DNA from: Romboutsia hominis
GTDB lineage: Bacteria; Bacillota; Clostridia; Peptostreptococcales; Peptostreptococcaceae
Reading direction: 5' to 3'
NCBI RefSeq assembly: GCF_900002575.1
Contig: NZ_LN650648.1
Location: forward strand, 248,001-312,000
Length of the DNA stretch: 64,000 nucleotides
Position 1 is the stretch's first letter, and each line of letters opens with the position of its first letter. A program made the position numbers and the translations under genes. Positions 35,492 through 43,540 of this stretch are shown piece by piece. Under the pieces are notes generated by a model, which ran no database searches, had not been told where the DNA came from, and worked only from the letters and a program-made list of their open reading frames with translations.

Positions 35492-35932
35492 ATGATAAGA
35501 ATGTTAGAGAATAAAGATATAGATAGAATAATGGAAATATGGTTAGAAAGTACTATAAAAGCTCATGATTTTATAGAAAAAAAATATTGGGAAGATAATT
35601 ATAATACAGTAAAACATGATTATATACCTGTATCAGATGTTTTTGTTTATGAAGACGGAGAAAATATAAAAGGATTTATAGCAATTATAAATAGTGAATT
35701 TATAGGTGCATTATTTGTTGATAATAATTACCAAGATCGTGGAATTGGTAGAAAGTTAATTGAACATATCATTAATTTATACGATAACTTAACTTTATCT
35801 GTTTATAAAGATAATACAAAATCTGTTGAATTTTATAAAAAGATGAATTTTGAAGTTGTTAGTGAAAGTATTGATGAGGGCACTATGTGTATTGAATATA
35901 CTATGAAAAATAAAAGTAAAATTCATAGATAA
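35492..35932 (+). CDS. GNAT-family N-acetyltransferase
   Basis: 146 residues with the GNAT core: IRMLENKDIDRIMEIWLEST at the start, GALFVDNNYQDRGIGRKLIEHI carrying the acetyl-CoA motif (Q/R-x-x-G-x-G/A at about 83-91), and SVYKDNTKSVEFYKKMNFEVV at the C-terminal end. It transfers an acetyl group to an amine; the acceptor is unknown. The closest type seems to be small single-domain YjaB/YjdJ-like enzymes. Single-gene unit. Confidence 0.88.
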   Translation: MIRMLENKDIDRIMEIWLESTIKAHDFIEKKYWEDNYNTVKHDYIPVSDVFVYEDGENIKGFIAIINSEFIGALFVDNNYQDRGIGRKLIEHIINLYDNLTLSVYKDNTKSVEFYKKMNFEVVSESIDEGTMCIEYTMKNKSKIHR

Positions 35933-36094
35933 ATTAGTTGGTTGGATAAGTAATATAGCTACACTTGATAAATAGATACAGTTGTTAGATTTAGTCTGAA
36001 GATTTATATAGAAGAATAATTTAAAATTTAAAAAAATGAAATCGAAGTCATATAAAAAGTAGGGGAATTTAAATAGAAAATTAAATTTATAAAT

Positions 36095-36131
36095 AAAAGG
36101 TATTATCAAAATCTTGATAATACCTTTTATT
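36095..36131. terminator. terminator after dsdA (and GNAT gene)
   Basis: AAAAGGTATTATCA / TGATAATACCTTTT stem between converging genes, AT-rich on both sides. Confidence 0.8.
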
Positions 36132-36133
36132 CA

Positions 36134-37495
36134 CTACTTAAGTAGTGAAACACCTTTGTTATAGTATTCATCCATCATATCCTTAGGAACCATACTTCCT
36201 CCAGTTGCCCAAGCTATATGAGTTATATTTTCTATCTTATCTTCAAGATTATTAGCTTTTAAATATTTCTTACCTTCTTCAGAAGTAAGTATATTTATTA
36301 TACCTGGGACACCAGCAAGAGCTGAAGGTTCTAAGAATATATTTTCACTATCAGCCATTTTAGTTAATAATCTATACATATTTTCATCAGTAACAGAGTA
36401 GCATCCACTCATTAGTTTTTCTAATGTTTTACCAACAAATCCAGAAGCTCTACCAACAGCTAATCCATCAGCAGCAGTTATATTATCTATTCCAAAGTCT
36501 TGAACAGAAACTTTATCATGCTCACCAGTCATGCATCCTATCAACATGCATGGAGAATGTGTTGGTTCAGCAAAGAAGAAGTGTACATTATCTTTGTATA
36601 AAAGCTTAAGTCCAAAGGCAACTCCACCAGGACCACCACCAACACCGCATGGTAAGTATACAAATAATGGATGATTATCATCTACTTTTACATTCATATC
36701 TTTTAATTGTTTATTTAATCTTTTAGCAGCAACAGAGTACCCTAAGAATAAGTTTTTAGAGTTTTCATCATCTACGAAGTAGCTATTAGCATCTGCTTCA
36801 GCTTGTTTTCTTCCTTCTTCAACAGCTTTGCTATAATCAGATTCATACTCTATAACTTCAACACCTCTGCTTCTTAATAAATCTTTTTTCCATTGTCTAG
36901 CATCTGCAGACATATGAACTGTAACTTTAAAACCAAGTTTAGCACTCATTATACCTATACTTAAGCCTAAGTTTCCAGTAGAGCCAACTACTACAGAATA
37001 TTGAGAAAAGAATTTTCTAACTTCATCGCTATCTAATTTAGCATAGTTGTCTTCTAATGATATTATATTGTTTGCTAAAGCTAAATCTTCAGCATGTTTT
37101 AATACTTCATATATTCCACCTCTAGCTTTTATAGATCCTGATACTTTAAGGTGACTGTCACATTTTAATAATAGATTTCCAACAAGTTCTTTACCACAGA
37201 TTTCTTCTAGCGTAGCTTTCATGTTATCTATTTTAGCTATTGGAGATTCTATTATTCCATTTTCTGATTGAGTTTCAGGAAATACCTTTGCTATGTATGG
37301 AGCAAATCTATTTAATCTTGCTTCTGCATCTAGTACATCAGCTTCAGAAAGCGAAACATTTTCCATACCCTTATCAAAATTAGTATGAAGTGGATTTATC
37401 CATATTGATTCTTTTAAATCTATTATTTCTTGTAATGAAGGATATTCATCAATCCAAGTTGATATTTCTTTGTTTAAAACTTTTGCATTAGACAT
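36134..37495 (-). CDS. dsdA: D-serine ammonia-lyase
   Basis: 453 residues; ATG 37495 (MSNAK) is favoured, since the ATG at 37507 overlaps the AGGA ribosome site. It converts D-serine to pyruvate and ammonia. DsdA hallmarks are HTNFDKG, the PLP lysine Lys123 in [25 protein letters not shown] for phosphate binding, [14 protein letters not shown] and SGFVG. It has a 300-bp gap to an oppositely oriented XRE-cupin regulator rather than the DsdC LysR regulator of E. coli. Confidence 0.94.
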   Translation of the reverse strand: MSNAKVLNKEISTWIDEYPSLQEIIDLKESIWINPLHTNFDKGMENVSLSEADVLDAEARLNRFAPYIAKVFPETQSENGIIESPIAKIDNMKATLEEICGKELVGNLLLKCDSHLKVSGSIKARGGIYEVLKHAEDLALANNIISLEDNYAKLDSDEVRKFFSQYSVVVGSTGNLGLSIGIMSAKLGFKVTVHMSADARQWKKDLLRSRGVEVIEYESDYSKAVEEGRKQAEADANSYFVDDENSKNLFLGYSVAAKRLNKQLKDMNVKVDDNHPLFVYLPCGVGGGPGGVAFGLKLLYKDNVHFFFAEPTHSPCMLIGCMTGEHDKVSVQDFGIDNITAADGLAVGRASGFVGKTLEKLMSGCYSVTDENMYRLLTKMADSENIFLEPSALAGVPGIINILTSEEGKKYLKANNLEDKIENITHIAWATGGSMVPKDMMDEYYNKGVSLLK

Positions 37496-37667
37496 AATAA
37501 TAACCATCCTTATATTTTTATTTTTAATTCTTAAAGATAAATATTTATATAAATTTACCTAAGATAAATGAAGTTTATATTAAAACTATTTGTTAATTTA
37601 AATAAGTATTAATTAATTTTATTTCAAATAATTAAATAATACTTAACTAATACTAACATTTTTTATG

Positions 37668-37679
37668 ATTGACGTCAAT
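37668..37679. promoter_or_regulatory. candidate operator in the dsdA / XRE-cupin divergent region
   Basis: Perfect palindrome ATTGACGTCAAT in otherwise A+T-rich DNA between divergent genes. It is the only GC-containing dyad seen there. Candidate site for the XRE-cupin regulator. Confidence 0.45.
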
Positions 37680-37795
37680 TGAATTTAATTATTATTATAA
37701 AAGTTAAATAAAATTTAATTAAATTGATAAGAATAAGTTATATTGATATAATATGTAATGATAATTTCAAATACACAAAAGAGGTAAATTAACAT

Positions 37796-38350
37796 ATGAA
37801 TGAAGTAGATATATCAAGAAATATTACTGAATATAGAAAAAGTAAAAATTTAACCATAAAAGAATTAGCTAACTTAACAGGTGTAACACCTTCTTTACTT
37901 AGTCAAATAGAAAAGGGAACATCAAACCCGTCTATAAATACGCTAAAACAAATTTCTAAGGCTTTAGATATACCCCTATTTAATTTTTTTATAAATGATA
38001 ATCCTACTGAAAATTTAGTAGTTAGAAAAGATAGTCGAAAAAAAATAATGTTTGCTGAGGATGATAGCTTTGCTTATGAATTATTGACTCCAAACTCGCG
38101 AGGAACCATAGAGTTTATGCTTATGAAGATACCTAAAAGAGAGTCATCTTCAAAAGAACTTTTTAGTCATAAGGGCGAAGAAGTGGCTTATGTTATGAAA
38201 GGCTGTGTAAGTTTACATTTGATGAATACAGTTATTGAGTTAAATTGTGGAGATAGTGTAAAAATACCACCACACTCAAATCATAAGTGGGAAAATAATT
38301 CTGATGAGGATTGTGAGGTTATATTTGCAGTAACACCACCATCATTCTAA
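37796..38350 (+). CDS. XRE-family regulator with cupin sensor domain
   Basis: 184 residues: N-terminal helix-turn-helix (about 8-62; LTIKELANLTGVTPSLLSQIEKGTSNPSINTL) and C-terminal cupin (about 105-180; HKGEEVAYVMKG, GDSVKIPPHSNHKWEN). Such regulators bind small ligands in the cupin and often control adjacent amino-acid or polyamine genes. It faces dsdA, so control of D-serine breakdown is plausible but unproven. AAGAGGT precedes the start. Confidence 0.9.
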   Translation: MNEVDISRNITEYRKSKNLTIKELANLTGVTPSLLSQIEKGTSNPSINTLKQISKALDIPLFNFFINDNPTENLVVRKDSRKKIMFAEDDSFAYELLTPNSRGTIEFMLMKIPKRESSSKELFSHKGEEVAYVMKGCVSLHLMNTVIELNCGDSVKIPPHSNHKWENNSDEDCEVIFAVTPPSF

Positions 38351-38398
38351 AAAATAAAAAATTTAAAATAAATTAGAAGAATAGAAGGATTTGTATAA

Positions 38399-38438
38399 AA
38401 AAGTACCTAAAGCTAAAATAGTTTTAGGTACTTTTTTT
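38399..38438 (+). terminator. terminator after XRE-cupin gene
   Basis: AAGTACCTAAA / TTTAGGTACTT stem followed by a long T run. Confidence 0.9.
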
Positions 38439-38550
38439 ATATATTGCCATAATTATTCTGTTTAAATTTATTAAAAAGGTATATTAATTATAATAAGAAA
38501 TAATTATAATAGATAAAAATTTAAAATAAACATAGAGGGAAAGGTATGCT

Positions 38551-39354
38551 ATGGAAGAAGCAAAACTTATAAAGATGATAAATAATAATCCATTTGTTAT
38601 AAAAACTATAAACAATCCAACAGATGAGATTAAGTTATTAGCTATAAAGAAAAATGGGCTTGTATTAGAGTATATAGAAAATCCAACTATAGAGATGCAA
38701 GAATTAGCTATAGACAACAATGCTAGAGCAATTAAATATATAGATAAACCAACAGAAGATATGATGATAAAAGCTGTAAGCGATGGATGGACTATTTTAG
38801 AGTGCATTAAAAATCCAACTGATAAGGTAATTAAATTAGCTATAGATAAAGCTGGATGGGCTATTAAATATGTTGAAAATCCAAATGAGGAGCTACAATT
38901 ATTAGCAGTAAGGAAAGATTATGATTCATTAAAATATATAAAAAATCCTTATGAAAGTGTTCAAGAAGAGGCTGTAAAAATAAATTATACTGCATTAAGA
39001 TATATAGATTCACCTAGCTATAATGCACAGATTTTAGCTATTAAAAGCAATGAATCGGCTATTAGATTTATAAAAAACTTGGATAAAAGTAAAATGTTAG
39101 AATTTTTAAAGGTAAATATTTTAACTATTAAATATATTTCAAATAAGATATCTAAAGAAGAATTAGAAGAAGTGTTAAAAGAAATGCTATCAAAGGAAGA
39201 TATTGAAGAAAAATATGTTAGAGATTTTTTAAACTGTAAAACTATAGATAAAAATAATGATAATATATCCATGGATAAGATAATATTCATTCATAAATAC
39301 GGAAGTAAAAAAGCTAAAAAAATAGCTGTAGATGAAAAACTTAAGATGATATAG
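38551..39354 (+). CDS. 22-residue-repeat solenoid protein
   Basis: 267 residues. Residues 21-196 are eight consecutive 22-residue repeats with consensus xNPTxExxxLAI, then xxxxxAIKYI (for example ENPTIEMQELAI at 43 and KNPTDKVIKLAI at 87); the last repeat is degenerate. This predicts an alpha-solenoid similar to DUF4116-like repeats. The C-terminal 70 residues are charged and helical, with no motif. No catalytic residues seen. It begins a unit with a MoxR ATPase (12 bp on) and a metallopeptidase/VWA protein, suggesting a binding or adaptor role. Not recognised as a named gene. Confidence 0.75.
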   Translation: MEEAKLIKMINNNPFVIKTINNPTDEIKLLAIKKNGLVLEYIENPTIEMQELAIDNNARAIKYIDKPTEDMMIKAVSDGWTILECIKNPTDKVIKLAIDKAGWAIKYVENPNEELQLLAVRKDYDSLKYIKNPYESVQEEAVKINYTALRYIDSPSYNAQILAIKSNESAIRFIKNLDKSKMLEFLKVNILTIKYISNKISKEELEEVLKEMLSKEDIEEKYVRDFLNCKTIDKNNDNISMDKIIFIHKYGSKKAKKIAVDEKLKMI

Positions 39355-39366
39355 GAGAAATAAAAA

Positions 39367-40497
39367 ATGAATTTTATAGAGACATTAAAAAGCGTTGACT
39401 TAGTTTTAGCTACTGGGGAAGTACCTCTAGTAGTTGGCGAAAGTGGAATAGGAAAAACTGCATTAGCAAAAAAGCTTGCTAAAGAAAATGAGTGGAGTTT
39501 AATTGTTATTGATGGAAACTTACTTAAAGAAGGTGAAATAGGAGGCTTACCAACTGTAGAATCTTATATAATAAGCAATTCTAATGGTCAGGAAGTAGTA
39601 AAGAAAACAACAGTATATGCAGTTCATAACAAGCTAAGGGAAATTGATGAAGAAATATCTAAAGGAAGAAATGTTCTTTTATTTATAGATGAAATAAATC
39701 GTTGTGAGCATACGGTACAACAAGAGCTTATGAACTTAATATTAAATAGAGAAATAAATGGATATAAGTTACATGATGATGTAAAAATTTTAGCAGCAAT
39801 GAATCCATCAAGCAAGTATGGTTCAGATTTTGATTATCAAGTTGTAGATATGGATGCAGCTCAAGAAAATAGATTTGTATGGCTAAATATGGAGTCTGAT
39901 TATAATCAATGGCTAAAATGGGCAATAGGTGAAGGTCTTGAACAAAAGGTTATAGAGTTTATTTCAACCTTCCCAGAATATTTACACAAAATAAATGAAG
40001 GAGATGTATCAGCAACTCCAAGAAGTTATGAAAGAGTTTCTAAAAGTTACAAAGTATATAAGGATCAAAAAGATTCAATACCAAAGGCTGTATTTTTAAA
40101 TGTTATAAAAGGAAATGTAGGTAAAGTTATCGCAGAGGAATTTATAAACTTTATTGAATCAGATTATAGTCCACTTATATCTTATGAAGAGGTTTTTTGT
40201 GGAGAAACTTTAAGTGAATCTGTTATAGAAAAAGTAAAAAATGAAAGTCATACAAGACTTTATTTATCAGTAATGAATATTTTAAGGGATTTAGAATCAA
40301 ATATTAAAAATGAAGATTATGAGGCAAGCTATTATATTAATAGATTTGTACAGTTTTTAAAAGTATACCCTATAGATTTAATGGTAGGAATTATGAAAGA
40401 GATTAAAAATAGCTATAAAAAAGTATATGAAAAAGCTATAGAAAATGAAGAATTTGTAGAAGCTTACTTCGAATCTTATAAATTAATAAGGGGATAG
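39367..40497 (+). CDS. MoxR-type AAA+ ATPase
   Basis: 376 residues: Walker A GESGIGKTA (24-32), Walker B LLFIDEINR (about 109-117), sensor 1 AAMNPSSKYG and a C-terminal helical lid. The short lead before Walker A and the ENRF motif (about 167) are typical of the MoxR group. These ATPases remodel or activate a partner carrying a VWA domain. The partner is encoded 3 bp downstream and the repeat protein 12 bp upstream, so the three probably form a complex. Confidence 0.88.
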   Translation: MNFIETLKSVDLVLATGEVPLVVGESGIGKTALAKKLAKENEWSLIVIDGNLLKEGEIGGLPTVESYIISNSNGQEVVKKTTVYAVHNKLREIDEEISKGRNVLLFIDEINRCEHTVQQELMNLILNREINGYKLHDDVKILAAMNPSSKYGSDFDYQVVDMDAAQENRFVWLNMESDYNQWLKWAIGEGLEQKVIEFISTFPEYLHKINEGDVSATPRSYERVSKSYKVYKDQKDSIPKAVFLNVIKGNVGKVIAEEFINFIESDYSPLISYEEVFCGETLSESVIEKVKNESHTRLYLSVMNILRDLESNIKNEDYEASYYINRFVQFLKVYPIDLMVGIMKEIKNSYKKVYEKAIENEEFVEAYFESYKLIRG

Positions 40498-40500
40498 CCT

Positions 40501-41910
40501 ATGGAAACTTACTTTGATAAACAAAAAAGAGATCTTTATTATAAAACAGAAAAAATTATAGATACGTATGCTATGTTAAAAGCAAATCACAAGGGTGAAA
40601 AATTTGAGATAGATATACCACAAGATTTCAAAAATGAATTTTTCAGTTTAGTAGATAAAGTTAATCTAAGCCTTATGGAAGACAAAGATAATTTCTATGG
40701 ATATTTTTTATTTCAAACATCAAGAGAAATAAGATTTGATATAAGTAGTCCCACTGCTATAAATTTTAAAGGTGCTAAGTATGTCATATACTTTAATCCA
40801 ATAATTTTTTTAGACCTTAATATGAGACAAATGGAAAGTACAATTAAACATGAAATTCTTCATGTAATATCTATGCATTTAGTAAGAGCAAGAGAATTAA
40901 AAGGAAAATACAGTACATTAGCTATTAATATGGCGATGGATATAGTGGTTAATAAATATTTAAATAATTTACCACCATATGCTGTTACTTTAGAAAATGT
41001 AAATGTAAAATATAATTTAAAACTTGAGCCTTATGAGCCTTTTGAATACTATGTAGAAAAAATTCAAACTGAATTAGATTTACAAGAAGTAGATAAAGAT
41101 GGCGAAGAAGATGATACTCGTCAGTCTGATGATATAGAAACTGAATACAATCCAGAAAAAACTCATGATATTTGGGAAGATTCTAGTAATATAGATGAGG
41201 AAACTCTTAAAGAATTTACCCAAAAAGCTATTAATAATTCTCAAAAAGGTAAAATTCCAGAATACTTAGATGGTATGATATCATCACTTAAAAATAGTAA
41301 AGGTGAATTGCCTTGGAACTTATATCTTAATAGATTGATGGGAACAGTCGAAAGCAATAAAAAGAAGACTATAACAAGAAGAAATAGAAGACAGCCAAAT
41401 AGATTAGATTTGAGGGGACAGTTGAGATCTCATAAAGCAGAGATAGCTGTCGCACTTGATATAAGTGGAAGTATTAGTGATGAAGAATTTAAACAAGCTA
41501 TTAAGGAAGTACTTAATATAGTAAAAAATTATAACCATGAAATTACAATCATAGAATGTGATAATGAAATTAGACGTGTGTATAAAGTCAAATCTGTAAA
41601 AGATATAAAAGAAAGGCTTAAAAGAAGAGGATCAACTAAATTTAGCCCAGTTTTTGAATATGCTAATAATAAAAAAATTAATTTATTGGTATACTTTACT
41701 GATGGTAAAGGAGAAGACAGGCTACAAGTAATACCTAGAGGATATAAAATTTTATGGGTTATTTCAGGAAGAGGAGACAAACTTTCATTAAGAGAGCCTT
41801 ATGGAGCAGTTAAAAAACTTAGCAAGGTTAAAATAAAAGATGATACATTAGATATGAGTGATGTTAGAAATGATGGATATTCAATGAATAACCAAGCTCC
41901 AATTTTATAA
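40501..41910 (+). CDS. VWA-like protein with putative metallopeptidase domain (DUF2201)
   Basis: 469 residues. The N-terminal region contains KHEILHVISMH (His117, Glu118, His121), an HExxH zinc site, followed by NMAMDIVVNKYL, the putative metallopeptidase domain. An acidic linker (about 190-235) leads to a C-terminal VWA-like domain with MIDAS ALDISGSIS (Asp320, Ser322, Ser324). The pairing with MoxR is standard for this family. Substrate and process unknown. It ends without a membrane segment, so it is cytoplasmic. Confidence 0.87.
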   Translation: METYFDKQKRDLYYKTEKIIDTYAMLKANHKGEKFEIDIPQDFKNEFFSLVDKVNLSLMEDKDNFYGYFLFQTSREIRFDISSPTAINFKGAKYVIYFNPIIFLDLNMRQMESTIKHEILHVISMHLVRARELKGKYSTLAINMAMDIVVNKYLNNLPPYAVTLENVNVKYNLKLEPYEPFEYYVEKIQTELDLQEVDKDGEEDDTRQSDDIETEYNPEKTHDIWEDSSNIDEETLKEFTQKAINNSQKGKIPEYLDGMISSLKNSKGELPWNLYLNRLMGTVESNKKKTITRRNRRQPNRLDLRGQLRSHKAEIAVALDISGSISDEEFKQAIKEVLNIVKNYNHEITIIECDNEIRRVYKVKSVKDIKERLKRRGSTKFSPVFEYANNKKINLLVYFTDGKGEDRLQVIPRGYKILWVISGRGDKLSLREPYGAVKKLSKVKIKDDTLDMSDVRNDGYSMNNQAPIL

Positions 41911-41996
41911 ATTTATGTATTAAATTCTGGTTATTCTAATAACATAATAATAAAATTTCAATGAGAAATATAATTTCTAAAGGAGATAATAATATT

Positions 41997-42098
41997 ATGA
42001 AAGAAGCAGAAAGATTATTAAATGAATAATTTGCGATTATTTTAAATATTTCTCCTGATGAAGTAACCTCATATATATTAAGTCAAATATCAAAATAA
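41997..42098 (+). pseudogene. 33-codon micro-ORF split by an in-frame stop
   Basis: After AAAGGAGATA, ATG 41997 opens MKEAERLLNE, then TAA (42027-42029), and the same frame continues for 22 codons (FAIILNISPDEV...) to TAA 42096-42098. The good ribosome site and coding-like composition on both sides of the stop suggest a small gene that has acquired a nonsense codon, or simply a 10-residue leader peptide. Confidence 0.3.
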
Positions 42099-42140
42099 AG
42101 TACTTTATACTATACTTTATTTAAAAATATTAAAATTAAA

Positions 42141-42185
42141 AAATCTCAAAAAGTATCTTAATTTAAGATATTTTTGAGATTTTTA
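42141..42185. terminator. bidirectional terminator
   Basis: Stem AAATCTCAAAAAGTATCTTA / TAAGATATTTTTGAGATTT, between converging transcription units. Confidence 0.88.
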
Positions 42186-42226
42186 CTTTAAAGTAATACA
42201 ATTATATTAATAATTAAGCTAATTTA

Positions 42227-42985
42227 TTAAAGTTTTTTACCTAAACAAGCCATATAAATTACAAACTCATTTTCTCCATCTAAATCTAACATATTATCAA
42301 TTATATCCTGATCATATATTCCGATAGCACAAGTCCCGTAATTAAGAGATTCTGATGCTATGTAAAGATTCTGGCAAACATGTCCAATATCTATAAGTAT
42401 TTTCTTATGAGCAGTTATACTAAATCTATGTTCACTTCTATATGGAATACAACTCCAAGCAAACACAACGGCACTTTTAGATACGAAACCTTGAACAAAA
42501 GGTTGGTTTGGAGTTGCTTTATCTATTTCATCATCTATATTGCTTAAAGTCTTTATAAATAAAAGTTTATGTTCTAAAGGTAAATATCTGTAAACTCCAC
42601 TCTTTAAACCATCAACATTATTTATTATTAAATATGTTTCAAATGGGTGAGTGCAACCAGCAGAAGGTACAGTTCTTAAGGCACTAAATTTATCTTTTAC
42701 AGTTTGGATTCCTTGAGTAGCCCATAGTAAATACGAAAGTTCAGATAAATTTATTTTTTCATCACTATATTTTCTTATACTTCTTCTATCATTTATACAA
42801 TCTAGTACGTTAGGTTTAACTAAAATGTCTTTGCTTACAGGAGGTAACTCTATTAAATTAGAATTTGAATCATATTCTTTTTGGAAAGAAGGAGCGGGTA
42901 TTCCTTTTTGTTTATCCGTTTTTATCTGTTTTAGTATTTCAAAATCAGCTTTGAAAAATTCTCTGTTTTGTGCAATTTTATCCAT
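42227..42985 (-). CDS. SagB-type nitroreductase-family oxidoreductase
   Basis: 252 residues of the nitroreductase fold, SagB/ThcOx type: DRRSIRKYSDEKINLSELSYLLWATQGI (about 65-92), TVPSAGCTHPFETYLIINNVDGLKSGVYRYLP and a C-terminal GHVCQNLYIASESLNYGTCAIG for FMN binding. In toxin/cyanobactin clusters such enzymes oxidise azolines on peptides, but no cyclodehydratase or precursor peptide gene is nearby, so it is probably an orphan flavin oxidoreductase of unknown substrate. AGGAGA precedes ATG 42985. Confidence 0.85.
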   Translation of the reverse strand: MDKIAQNREFFKADFEILKQIKTDKQKGIPAPSFQKEYDSNSNLIELPPVSKDILVKPNVLDCINDRRSIRKYSDEKINLSELSYLLWATQGIQTVKDKFSALRTVPSAGCTHPFETYLIINNVDGLKSGVYRYLPLEHKLLFIKTLSNIDDEIDKATPNQPFVQGFVSKSAVVFAWSCIPYRSEHRFSITAHKKILIDIGHVCQNLYIASESLNYGTCAIGIYDQDIIDNMLDLDGENEFVIYMACLGKKL

Positions 42986-43251
42986 AGATGTCTCCTTATT
43001 AAAATGTATAAATTTTTACACTTATTATACCATATATATAAATATAAGTGGAAAAAGCCTAAATGGTAAAAATTTCATATCAGAAGCTTAATTACAGATA
43101 AAAATTAATAAATATTTTTGTGTAGTAATAATTAATATTTGCTTTAATAGAATATATTCAAAAATATATTAAAATTATTTTAAATTAAAAAAAACTATTT
43201 TAATTTATAAAAAATTATGTATAATTAATATAGATGACTAAAAATTACATA
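42986..43251. other. intergenic region upstream of riboswitch
   Basis: A+T-rich. Holds the SagB-type gene promoter region (with TGTATAAATTTTTACA at about 43002-43018, an imperfect dyad) and, for the riboswitch transcript, a -10 TATAAT at 43220-43225 without a good -35. No gene seen. Confidence 0.45.
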
Positions 43252-43329
43252 TTAGCAAACCTAGAGAAATCTAGCGACGCAAAGCTAAAGGGGCTAAGGT
43301 AAAATTAGACTATGCCAGCCAGTTGCCAA
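43252..43329 (+). ncRNA. c-di-GMP-I (GEMM-I) riboswitch aptamer
   Basis: Matches the class I consensus: P1 GCAA (43255-43258) with TTGC (43323-43326), the invariant AAACC, hairpin CTAGA-GAAA-TCTAG with GNRA tetraloop (43261-43274), then GACGCAAAGC (43276-43285), GGGGCTAAGG (P3 5' side, with tetraloop receptor region) and TGCCAGCCAGTTGCC (43313-43327). It binds cyclic di-GMP. It is followed at once by a terminator, then the M60 gene 211 bp downstream. Confidence 0.93.
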
Positions 43330-43353
43330 AGAATTGATATTCTTTGTTTTTAT
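43327..43353 (+). terminator. riboswitch expression-platform terminator
   Basis: CAAAGAAT (43327-43334), TGAT loop, ATTCTTTG (43339-43346), TTTTTAT. Its first bases touch the 3' strand of aptamer P1, as expected for a ligand-controlled terminator. Confidence 0.85.
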
Positions 43354-43409
43354 AGAGTTATCTTATGATATAATTGTAAGATTGTTTTATAATGTTTACT
43401 TTAGATGGC

Positions 43410-43439
43410 AACTACCCTTTATAAAGGGTAGTTTTTTAT
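43410..43439 (+). terminator. second terminator in the M60 leader
   Basis: AACTACCCTT / AAGGGTAGTT perfect stem with T run, 57 bp after the first terminator and 100 bp before the start codon. Confidence 0.88.
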
Positions 43440-43540
43440 TTAATAAAAACAACTATAGCTCTATAGCAAGACTATATTTTGAAATTTGGGGTAAAATATT
43501 TAGTTATTGTAAATTCATATAATATAAGAGGGAGAATATT

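Noticed and set aside
43334-43522. 62-codon open frame in the riboswitch leader
   Set aside because: Covers the riboswitch terminator and second terminator hairpins; explained by RNA structure, not coding.
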